Source: Echinicola pacifica DSM 19836 (lineage in GTDB: Bacteria; Bacteroidota; Bacteroidia; Cytophagales; Cyclobacteriaceae). Taken from it: DNA of 64,000 nucleotides. Positions 56,522 through 64,000 of this stretch are shown in pieces. Location: contig NZ_KB890750.1 in assembly GCF_000373245.1 (NCBI RefSeq), positions 103,255 to 167,254 of the forward strand. Reading direction: 5' to 3'. The position numbers were made by a program, and so were the translations under genes. Below the pieces are notes generated by a model. That model was given only the letters and a program-made list of their open reading frames with translations. It did no database searches and was not told the DNA's origin. Numbering within the stretch: position 1 is the first letter of the stretch; each line of letters begins with the position of its first letter.

Positions 56522-58717
56522 TTATTTCTTAAGATTTCTGAGTCCTATCTCCGAAAGGTCAATAGGAATAATACCCATTTCCAGAGCCGGTGAGCCAGGC
56601 TTAAACCTGAAGTCCCCATTTTCAGCATCCACAAAAAGAGGATCCACAGCCCGACTGTGCTGGTCTATTCCATCTTTATGATTTTTTTCAATTAACTCTT
56701 TTCCTTTTTCTGGATCAGGCAGGCAGTAATAAATATTATAGTCCAATTCGGCGTCTTTTGCACGTGCTAGAGGTCGTCCCCTAGCATCCTCCGTACTACT
56801 TTCTTTTCCTGGGGCCAATTCGTCGATAAACTTGTCTGTGGCACTCAAAGAATAAAATATATTCCGCTGAATCACACCTGTTAAGGGTCCTTCACGTAAA
56901 GAAAGATAATAGCCTCTAGGTGGGGCAATCACATTTACGACAATGTTATTTTCTATCCTATTGTCGAGCTTGGTGAGGATGCCTTGCGAGGTAGCCTTAT
57001 ATATTATATTTTCGGAAATGGTCGTACCCGTTTGTCCCCCATCAGTACGAATGGCAGCCTGCATGATCATATCGGCTACCATATCATGAATATAGTTTCG
57101 CCTGATGAGGTTATTTTCTCCAGCTCCTCGGATATATATCGCATTCCCATCCCCCATCCGCATCATAGCATGGTGAATCTCGTTGTACTCGATTTTATTA
57201 TCATGTGTATGCAGATAAGGAAGCACCTCTTCATAGCTAACCTGCTTTGGAAGATGACTCAAATCTTGTTTGCGAATGGTCCTTGTCAATTCTCTCCCAT
57301 TTTTCATGAAAAAATCAGTCATCACCCCAGACAAAATCAAACCTGTATAATTGGTGTGATGAATTAGATTATTGGAGACTTGATTTTCACCACTTTGCCA
57401 AAGGAAAATGCCAGGGGAATGCCAGTAAACCTCCCCGATATGATGAATATGGTTATTATAGACCGTGTTCTTTTTATTGACATCTTTTGTACCAGGGCCA
57501 TAGCCAGCCAGTACAATTCCTGCGCCACCCAAATGCTCTATATGATTGTTGGCTAGGGTGTTTCCTATCGCATGCAAATCCATCCTGATAGCTCCGCTGC
57601 CGCTGTGTAAAAAGTGACACTCTTCCACCACACAATTTTCCGCACCACGAAGACGCAGCAGTGCATTATCTTTATCCAGCATATCCCAGTCGTGCTGCAG
57701 TCCTTTGTCCTCCGCTGTCAATTGATAGCGGTCTCCATGCTTGAAGGTCAATCCTCTAAATAGCAGATTGCGAACTGGAATGTCTGTGGCTCCATCAAAA
57801 TCAATTTTTCCTTCTATTCGAATCAACTCGTTTAAGGTGGGCGCCAGGACCGGGGAATCATTTCGCTTCCACAGATAGAGTTTTCCTTCTTTAGTATTTA
57901 AAACCCATTCCCCGGCTTCGTCCAGTTCCTCTAATACATTCTCTACCCATACATTTTCAGTTTCGGGCAAAAAATGAAGTGTATTCATCGCATAAGTAGC
58001 ATCGATAGAAGTAGTGGCGATAGAAGTTTCTTCATTGACCGATTCAAGTGGTAGTATATTGGTAATCCAGGCATGATGTGGACGCACCACTATTTCCACA
58101 TCGGTGATATTGGACCAATTCTTTAACTTTCCCTTAGGAAAATGAAGCTTATTCCTTCCATTACCACCTTTTTCGGAAAAGAATCCTGCAGATCGTGCCC
58201 GAGGTAGCATTCCTTCATTGTCATATAAGGTGAAAAATCGTGTATCTATATCGGCTACCCAAATATTAGCCTTTGCCTTCTCTGGCAAACCTGGGAGCGA
58301 AGCACTTACTTTTTGCCAAGCCAAAATCTCCTGCCCCGAACTGAATACTGGATTTTCGCCAGGATAAGCCTCATATATAATGGTAAAATTATCCCCTCCG
58401 GAATCCTCCAGGCCGAAAACCACCGTCTCCCTTAATTTATAGACCCCTTCCCGTATCTGAACTTTAATATCCTGGGATTTACCCTTCTTTAAAGTTCTTA
58501 CCGCATTTTTGGCAGCTTGCAAGCTTGCAAAGGGACCGTCTGTACCTTGAGTATTCGGTTCATCCAACGTACCAGACCAATGATCTGAACCCAACGGAGA
58601 GACGTAGAAATCAGCTTTTTTTGTCATAGTAGAAGTCAATGGCGTATTTCCACCGCATCCCAATATGGTGGTGAACATTATTAGCCAAAGAAGCTTCATC
58701 ATCATCATTGCTTTCAT
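56522..58717 (-). CDS. GH141-like parallel beta-helix glycoside hydrolase
   Basis: A 731-residue secreted protein, probably a lipoprotein (TTILGCGG with Cys21). Its start (FYVSPLGSDHWSGTLDEPN, then GPFASLQAAKNAVRTL) and the long right-handed beta-helix (about 330-600, with repeated HNNHI/NIIY-type turns) match the GH141 layout (alpha-L-fucosidase/xylanase family). GH141 enzymes are known from rhamnogalacturonan-II degradation and fucoidan loci. It has many His/Asn-rich coils such as NHIHHIGEVYWHSPG and NEIHHAMMRMGDGNAIYI. Assignment by pattern; the exact cut is unknown. It follows a sulfatase by 28 bp. Confidence 0.82.
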   Translation of the reverse strand: MKAMMMMKLLWLIMFTTILGCGGNTPLTSTMTKKADFYVSPLGSDHWSGTLDEPNTQGTDGPFASLQAAKNAVRTLKKGKSQDIKVQIREGVYKLRETVVFGLEDSGGDNFTIIYEAYPGENPVFSSGQEILAWQKVSASLPGLPEKAKANIWVADIDTRFFTLYDNEGMLPRARSAGFFSEKGGNGRNKLHFPKGKLKNWSNITDVEIVVRPHHAWITNILPLESVNEETSIATTSIDATYAMNTLHFLPETENVWVENVLEELDEAGEWVLNTKEGKLYLWKRNDSPVLAPTLNELIRIEGKIDFDGATDIPVRNLLFRGLTFKHGDRYQLTAEDKGLQHDWDMLDKDNALLRLRGAENCVVEECHFLHSGSGAIRMDLHAIGNTLANNHIEHLGGAGIVLAGYGPGTKDVNKKNTVYNNHIHHIGEVYWHSPGIFLWQSGENQVSNNLIHHTNYTGLILSGVMTDFFMKNGRELTRTIRKQDLSHLPKQVSYEEVLPYLHTHDNKIEYNEIHHAMMRMGDGNAIYIRGAGENNLIRRNYIHDMVADMIMQAAIRTDGGQTGTTISENIIYKATSQGILTKLDNRIENNIVVNVIAPPRGYYLSLREGPLTGVIQRNIFYSLSATDKFIDELAPGKESSTEDARGRPLARAKDAELDYNIYYCLPDPEKGKELIEKNHKDGIDQHSRAVDPLFVDAENGDFRFKPGSPALEMGIIPIDLSEIGLRNLKK

Positions 58718-58745
58718 AGTATTCTAAGTCCTTTTAAATAGATCT

Positions 58746-60314
58746 TTATTCGTTTGTAAAAGCCGCTTGTACCCAAGGGGTAGTGATTGGGTCATTACTT
58801 TGCTCTTCGCCAGGAGTACTTCTACCCGCTTTAATTTCCCTGATGAGCACCTGTTTCAATTCCGCTACTACTTCCGGGTATTCTCCAGCCACATTTGATT
58901 TTTCGGCAATATCCGTTTTTAGATTATATAAGATCAGGTCTGGAAGCTCAGGGTTCGCCGGCTCAGGTTTTCCAGCTGCATTGACCCCGGAATTGGGAGC
59001 TACTATCAGTTTCCAGTCACCCTTTCTGATGGCAAAAATCCCCGTCTTGGAATGATGTATGGTGGATTTTCTCTCGAAGTCTCCCTCCTGGGTAAGCAAA
59101 GGCAGCATACTGAAACTGTCCTCCGCTTCATTGTCAAGCAATTCATACCCTACTATCTCAGCCACCGTAGCCATGAAATCTGTGGTACAAACCGTAGCAT
59201 CAGAGATGGAATTAGCTTGAATTACTTCTGGCCATTTGACCAAAAACGGGACTCGATGACCACCTTCCAGATAACTGCCTTTTGCTCCGCTATAGATATA
59301 GCTGGGATTATGCCCCTTGGATTTTAATACCGCAAAATCCGCAGTGGAGGCACAGCCATTATCACTGGTGAAAATGACCATAGTATTGTCTTCTATTCCA
59401 GCTTCCTGAATCGTTTTGAATATTTCCCCCATCAAATCATCTATCATCACCACAAAATCTGCATAGGGATTGATGTTACTTGAACCCTTCCATGGGGTAA
59501 TAGGCACTATTGGATTATGTGGAGCAGGTAAAGGCAGGTAAATAAAAAATGGATCCACTGCGGAGGCATTTTTCCGGATGAAGTCATTGGTCTTATCCAC
59601 CAAAACAGGTAAAACCTCCTCATGGACAAAATCCTCAGATATATCTCCTTTGATCCAATGACTATATTTGTTTACCGAACTTTTCTGCTCGGATATACCT
59701 GAAGGCTGCATCACCACCCGGTCATTCTCCAGATACACATAGGGAGGCATATTCAGGGAAGCCGAAATCATATAAGAATAATCAAAGCCTAAGTCCAAAG
59801 CACCTTTCTTTAAGGGCTGAGAATAATCAATTGCTGAGGCATCAAATCTGTCGGTTATTTTCGAGTAATATTCATACTCCTGACTACCTTCCTTCATTGA
59901 CCAATTGAGTCCCAAGTGCCATTTGCCTATACTTGCAGTTTTGTAGCCTTTTTCTTTTAATAAATCGGCTACCGTTAGTCTATCCTCTCTTATAAGCATT
60001 GGGGAATTTCCCCAAAGCACAAAATTTTTAAGGGGCGTTCTCCAATTGTATCTGCCAGTAATAATACCGTATCTCGTCGGAGTACAGACGGAAGAAGAGG
60101 TATGGAAATCATTAAACTTCATTCCCTCCGCCCCCATCTTATCCAGGTTTGGGGTGATAATCTTGCTGTGCTCGTTATAAATGCTCAAGTCCCCTATCCC
60201 CAAATCATCTGCTAAAATATAGATGATATTAGGTTTCCTTTGTGGAGCGGTAGCCTGCTGGCCTGTCGCAGAGAAAGCAATCAACACTAATAACAAACAC
60301 AATAGATTTTTCAT
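58746..60314 (-). CDS. S1-family sulfatase
   Basis: A 522-residue secreted sulfatase with signal peptide (1-18, ending in SATGQ). Metal-site start YILADDLGIGDLSIYNEH; active site SSSVCTPTRYGIITG (C-T-P-T-R); GKWHLGLNWSMK; FTSDNGCASTADF; C-terminal KGDWKLIVAPNSG. Blocks such as PLPAPHNPIVPITPW fit a carbohydrate sulfatase with a larger substrate pocket than the short S1 forms. It precedes the GH141-like gene by 28 bp. Confidence 0.95.
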   Translation of the reverse strand: MKNLLCLLLVLIAFSATGQQATAPQRKPNIIYILADDLGIGDLSIYNEHSKIITPNLDKMGAEGMKFNDFHTSSSVCTPTRYGIITGRYNWRTPLKNFVLWGNSPMLIREDRLTVADLLKEKGYKTASIGKWHLGLNWSMKEGSQEYEYYSKITDRFDASAIDYSQPLKKGALDLGFDYSYMISASLNMPPYVYLENDRVVMQPSGISEQKSSVNKYSHWIKGDISEDFVHEEVLPVLVDKTNDFIRKNASAVDPFFIYLPLPAPHNPIVPITPWKGSSNINPYADFVVMIDDLMGEIFKTIQEAGIEDNTMVIFTSDNGCASTADFAVLKSKGHNPSYIYSGAKGSYLEGGHRVPFLVKWPEVIQANSISDATVCTTDFMATVAEIVGYELLDNEAEDSFSMLPLLTQEGDFERKSTIHHSKTGIFAIRKGDWKLIVAPNSGVNAAGKPEPANPELPDLILYNLKTDIAEKSNVAGEYPEVVAELKQVLIREIKAGRSTPGEEQSNDPITTPWVQAAFTNE

Positions 60315-60395
60315 TACCTTTTTTAATTGTATGGGAAAATAGAATTTTTAGAAATACAGGCTTAGGTATTCACGATACCTAAGCCTAGGTCTTTC

Positions 60396-62183
60396 TTATT
60401 TTAATTTTTCGATATAGACATAGTATGCTGGATAGACTCTTTTATCCACATCGATCAGTTGAGCTTCCATGTCATATTTTCCTGCTGAAATCTTCCCTGT
60501 GAAAGTCACTTCTTCCTGCCCTTCCTTTATAACTTGGGATTTATTCAGGTCTGCTACATATAGGTAAGCCTCCTTGAAATCATCCTTTACACTTGCTGGT
60601 CTATCACTTTCTATTTCTATGGTCTTCTCTTGCAGAGGGAAAGTAGCATTGATACCTAATCCACTTTCTCTTGGGAATCTGCGTAAACTAATGGAATACT
60701 CACCATCTTCCACAAATTCAATCTTCCATCGGCCTGTCACCTGAGAGGCAGTAATTGCCCCGTTTTGATGCCACATAGAAAGGAATTTCCCGGTTAACAT
60801 ATCGTGGGCAGAAATCCGACTTGGATTCTCTTTGCCAGACCCAACTTTGATATAAGCATAGCGCTCGTTTGGACCTTCGGCCATGATGGATTCCCACCAT
60901 TTCTCATAACCCACAGCCAGTTTCTCGGCCTCCAAGGGGTGTTCATCAATTACATTTTTGGATTGGATTTTATCATTCTCCATGTCATACAGCTCAGTCC
61001 CATTGACGAGTCTCCACCGATCATCCATCACTGAATAATCCTTGTATTTATTTAGGTTTTGGAGTCTTTGAGTATCCACATAGAGAATTCTATTTGGCCA
61101 TGGAGCATTGCTGTTGGAAAGCAAAGGCTTTAGACTTGTTCCGTCAAGAGGTTTTATCGGATTGAATTCAAGTCCTAGCAAATCCACAAAGGTGGGCAAC
61201 AAGTCATAATGAGCTACTAGCTTATCAATGTCCTTGCCCCCTGTCAGCTGTCCATCAGGCCAGCGGATAAATAAAGGGACACGGTGGCCACCTTCATACA
61301 TACTTCCTTTTGATCCCCTCAAACCTCCATCGTAAACGCTGTTTCCGCCCGCTGTACCATTATCTGTCGTGAATATCAGGATAGTATTATCGGTCAAATC
61401 CAGCTCATCCAACTTCTCTTGAAGGAGTTTGAAATTGTCGTCAATATTGGTAATCATCCCGTAAAATCTCTTGAATTTCTCCGGTAATTCCTCTTCGCTT
61501 AAGTCCTTATACCTATTGTAATATTCCTCAGGCACGTTAAGCGGGCCATGTGGAGCGTTGGTGGAGATATAGGCGAAAAAAGGCTTATCCTTGTTTTCTT
61601 CAATAAAGTTTATTGCCTCTGAGAAGAATACATCGGTACAATATCCTTCGTATTTTTCAAGCTCCCCATTATGCCAATAAGTATCGTCGAAGTAATCATT
61701 GCCCCAATAGTCGGGACCCTGGGTAATACCGCCGCCACCATGACGAACTACCTCATGAAAACCTCTATCTTCTGGTCGATAGGGATAATTGTCTCCCAAA
61801 TGCCACTTGCCAAACATCCCGTTGGTGTAGCCATTTTGGGCAAAAATCTGAGGGAGGATCACCTCGTCTTCAAATAATATAGAACGTCCGCTAATCGTAT
61901 GAAAAACATTCAATCGGTTAGTATATCTGCCCGTCATGATTGCTCCTCTGGAAGGAGCGCAGGTAGTGGAAACATGGTAATTGGTGAAATTTACAGCATC
62001 ATCATGGAAGGCATCGAGGGTTGGAGTCTTAATAATGGGGTTCCCCATAGATCCTAAGTCTCCAGTCCCCTGGTCATCGGTGATTACAAAAATGATATTA
62101 GGTTTTTGCTGAGCAATAAGTTCGCTCTGAAATACCATTGCAAGCCCGAGCAAGGTGATTAGCGGTTTAAACAGGTTTTTCAT
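60396..62183 (-). CDS. S1-family sulfatase with C-terminal extension
   Basis: A 595-residue secreted sulfatase with signal peptide (1-24). Metal-site start FVITDDQGTGDLGSMGNP; active site VSTTCAPSRGAIMTG (C-A-P-S-R); GKWHLGDNYPYRP; RGFHEVVRHGGGGIT; FTTDNGTAGGNSVYDGG. The last ~130 residues (from about 460, ASQVTGRWKIEFVEDGEYSI) are a beta-sandwich that is not present in the short sulfatases and may bind carbohydrate. Very close in pattern to the next sulfatase upstream (494 aa), which lacks that domain. Confidence 0.95.
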   Translation of the reverse strand: MKNLFKPLITLLGLAMVFQSELIAQQKPNIIFVITDDQGTGDLGSMGNPIIKTPTLDAFHDDAVNFTNYHVSTTCAPSRGAIMTGRYTNRLNVFHTISGRSILFEDEVILPQIFAQNGYTNGMFGKWHLGDNYPYRPEDRGFHEVVRHGGGGITQGPDYWGNDYFDDTYWHNGELEKYEGYCTDVFFSEAINFIEENKDKPFFAYISTNAPHGPLNVPEEYYNRYKDLSEEELPEKFKRFYGMITNIDDNFKLLQEKLDELDLTDNTILIFTTDNGTAGGNSVYDGGLRGSKGSMYEGGHRVPLFIRWPDGQLTGGKDIDKLVAHYDLLPTFVDLLGLEFNPIKPLDGTSLKPLLSNSNAPWPNRILYVDTQRLQNLNKYKDYSVMDDRWRLVNGTELYDMENDKIQSKNVIDEHPLEAEKLAVGYEKWWESIMAEGPNERYAYIKVGSGKENPSRISAHDMLTGKFLSMWHQNGAITASQVTGRWKIEFVEDGEYSISLRRFPRESGLGINATFPLQEKTIEIESDRPASVKDDFKEAYLYVADLNKSQVIKEGQEEVTFTGKISAGKYDMEAQLIDVDKRVYPAYYVYIEKLK

Positions 62184-62253
62184 CTATTTTATATTTAAGT
62201 TTAAGTAATTCTTTGTAAGTAATCTAGAGAGAACAGTCTCCTTTTACACTGCC

Positions 62254-63738
62254 TTAGTCAATTTTCTCTGGAGCCCATTTGGGTATGCCCATCTCTTCTA
62301 GCTGTTCCGTATATCGTATAGCCAAAGGTTGATCTTCGGATTTGACCAAGGGCAGGCCTTCATTTACCATCAGAGGCTTTGTGGCTACCCACCAGCTATC
62401 GTATGCTGCTCGTAGTTGGGAGACCACCTCTGGATATTTGGCTGCAACATCATTATTTTCGGATGGGTCTTTAGAAATATCAAACAACATAGTATTGTTG
62501 ACAAACCGCCATTGCTGCGTTCTTACCGCCATGCTTTTATATTTTGCATTTTCCATTTCTCCAGCAGCCCACCTTCCACAATGAATAAATAATTCCCGGT
62601 CGGCCCAGGATGCCTGAGGATTCTCCAATAGTGGTATGAGTGATTTTCCACTTAAGTCCTGCATAGTATCAGGTAATTTTGCGCCAGCCAGCTCACTAAA
62701 AGTCTGATATAAATCAATGTGAGCAGTAAGTCCATCAATGTCCACTCCTTCTCCCAGCTGACCTTTCCAATACCAAAATGCAGGAACGTGAGTACCTCCT
62801 TCAAAAGGTGAATTTTTAGCTCCACGCATATTCGCATTAAAGTGGCTGACCTCTTCACCATTCAAGGAACCTTTCAAATGTGTTGCGCCATTATCCGTCA
62901 TGAAGATGACCAGCGTGTTTTCCAAGGCATCCCATGCTTCCAGTTTTTGCATGAGTTCGCCGATATTATCGTCAATATTCTCCACCATTCCATACCTTCC
63001 GGCAGTCCCCTGGTCGTAACCCATTTCCAAAAAGCGCTCTGTATATTGCTCTGGCGCCACCAAAGGAGCATGCGGAGCATTTAAGGAGATATAAGCGAAA
63101 AATGGCTGTTTTCTCTCATGCTGCTTTCTGATCCAGGCTTTTGCTGCGTCAAAAAATAGATCCGTACAATAGCCCTCTGTTTGGACAATGGTATCGTTAT
63201 GTAAAAGCACATTATCAAAATATAAATTCTCTTTATTGGCAGGGAAATCGCCAAACCTGCTCTGCCCTATCCCACCAGCTCCATGTATCAGGACCTCATC
63301 AAATCCCCGATTTCCAGGTAGATACTCTTCCTCATCTCCCAAGTGCCATTTGCCGAATATACCCGTGGTATAACCCGCCGACTGTAAAGCCTGAGGCAGG
63401 GTAAAGACCTCCAGGGCCATTCGCTCCCGTTGGAAGATGGTATGCGTCACCCCAACTTCAAAAGGTCGTGCACCACTCATAATTGCCGAACGTGTCGGGG
63501 CGCAAGTAGGGCTCACATGATAATCAGTGAAGCGGGTTGATTGGCTATAGAGCTTATCCATATTAGGGGTTCTCAGCACAGTATTACCCATGCAGGACAG
63601 ATCACCCATTCCTTGATCATCTGTCAACACCAGGATGATATTAGGACGGCTATTTTTTAGGGATTTGGTTTGCGCCATTCCGACCGTCACATAGAATGTG
63701 AGGAAAGAAAAAAGAACGATGGTTCGAGTGGTTTTCAT
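62254..63738 (-). CDS. S1-family sulfatase
   Basis: A 494-residue secreted sulfatase with signal peptide (1-22). Metal-site start LVLTDDQGMGDLSCMGNT; active site VSPTCAPTRSAIMSG (C-A-P-T-R); GKWHLGDEEEYLP; RGFDEVLIHGAGGIG; FMTDNGATHLKGS. With the neighbour at 60396 it forms a pair of the same sub-type, which suggests duplication and then a change in specificity. The gene starts 85 bp after the stop of the gene that runs off the right edge. Confidence 0.95.
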   Translation of the reverse strand: MKTTRTIVLFSFLTFYVTVGMAQTKSLKNSRPNIILVLTDDQGMGDLSCMGNTVLRTPNMDKLYSQSTRFTDYHVSPTCAPTRSAIMSGARPFEVGVTHTIFQRERMALEVFTLPQALQSAGYTTGIFGKWHLGDEEEYLPGNRGFDEVLIHGAGGIGQSRFGDFPANKENLYFDNVLLHNDTIVQTEGYCTDLFFDAAKAWIRKQHERKQPFFAYISLNAPHAPLVAPEQYTERFLEMGYDQGTAGRYGMVENIDDNIGELMQKLEAWDALENTLVIFMTDNGATHLKGSLNGEEVSHFNANMRGAKNSPFEGGTHVPAFWYWKGQLGEGVDIDGLTAHIDLYQTFSELAGAKLPDTMQDLSGKSLIPLLENPQASWADRELFIHCGRWAAGEMENAKYKSMAVRTQQWRFVNNTMLFDISKDPSENNDVAAKYPEVVSQLRAAYDSWWVATKPLMVNEGLPLVKSEDQPLAIRYTEQLEEMGIPKWAPEKID

Positions 63739-63823
63739 TTATTGGGTTTAGGTTAATGTGGTAATTGTTTAGAATTGAAGGAATTATCTCTTGATTTTAG
63801 GGAAGCAAGACCCCTATATCGGA

Positions 63824-64000
63824 TCACTCCTTTTTTGCCTTATTGGCCCAGTTTTTTTCGTTTCGCTCAGCGATTTCCTGACTCATCTTAACAGCATTAT
63901 TCGGATCCATGCGGTTTAGAAGTTCCTCGTCAGGTTCTCCGCCAAACTGTTTCCAGTAAAGCTCCTTCATTGGATTTATTTTGGGGCCAATCTTATCTTC
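63824..64000 (-). CDS. C-terminal end of an unidentified protein (cut by window edge)
   Basis: The minus strand has 58 open codons from the right edge down to a TGA at 63824-63826. The product end is acidic/basic and helical (KELYWKQFGGEPDEELLNRM, then NAVKMSQEIAERNEKNWANK). I do not recognise it; in this position a further sulfatase or other locus gene would be likely. The locus therefore continues to the right. Confidence 0.6.
   Translation of the reverse strand, partial: EDKIGPKINPMKELYWKQFGGEPDEELLNRMDPNNAVKMSQEIAERNEKNWANKAKKE

Noticed and set aside
1-64000. tRNA, rRNA, complete insertion sequence, integrase or prophage
   Set aside because: No cloverleaf, rRNA core, transposase or phage structural gene could be recognised on either strand.

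Overview
The window looks like a chromosomal segment of a Bacteroidota member, most likely a marine Cytophagales/Cyclobacteriaceae-type bacterium. This is inferred from an adjacent SusC/SusD pair, many secreted proteins and lipoproteins, promoter elements of the TAnnTTTG type, AT-rich intergenic DNA and a large sulfatase/fucosidase cluster. No rRNA, tRNA, CRISPR array or complete insertion sequence was recognised.

Layout. (1) 1-4.1 kb: the 5' part of a DASS/SLC13 transporter cut by the window edge, a tandem ~225-bp intergenic repeat rich in palindromes, a small unknown protein, a TPR lipoprotein, dapD and a glycosyltransferase. (2) 4.1-4.7 kb: an AT-rich gap with three perfect DnaA boxes (TTATCCACA), a candidate chromosome origin. 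(3) 4.7-9.3 kb: a compact metal operon: a DtxR/MntR-type regulator, a metal-binding lipoprotein, an ABC ATPase and two permeases, the first with a DtxR-like domain fused to its C-terminus. (4) 9.8-17.9 kb: DJ-1/PfpI protein, AI-2E family membrane protein, a NEW3-domain protein with an ABC-2 exporter pair, a secreted thioredoxin-like protein and mnmE. (5) 18.4-37.1 kb: an accessory region full of broken genes and conflict systems. It holds a truncated hsdR, a secreted S15 peptidase, a 1307-residue sacsin-like ATPase with a C-terminal DUF3883/NOV-type domain, an unknown gene with an in-frame stop, a deletion scar that joins yihY/brkB to the tail of an exopolyphosphatase gene, a two-domain esterase, two Fic proteins, an orphan HipB-like regulator, a HigBA pair and two HTH-less antitoxin-like remnants, with several repeat or operator-like elements between them. 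(6) 37.6-64 kb: a minus-strand polysaccharide utilisation locus.

The locus encodes SusC/SusD uptake, seven S1-family sulfatases (one frameshifted), two GH29 alpha-L-fucosidases, a GH141-like beta-helix enzyme, two SGNH-type esterases and an alpha/beta-hydrolase. Together they suggest outer-membrane import and periplasmic desulfation, deacylation and defucosylation of a sulfated, O-acylated, fucose-rich glycan, such as a fucoidan or another algal fucan. No endo-fucanase or dedicated regulator is in view, and the cluster continues past the right edge.

The points most worth a second look are the candidate oriC, the sacsin-like ATPase/nuclease-like protein next to dead restriction remnants, the 53-bp repeat on both sides of the second Fic gene, the operator-like repeats before the first Fic and HipB-like genes, the permease-regulator fusion, and the broken genes (yihY-ppx junction, in-frame stop, sulfatase frameshift).
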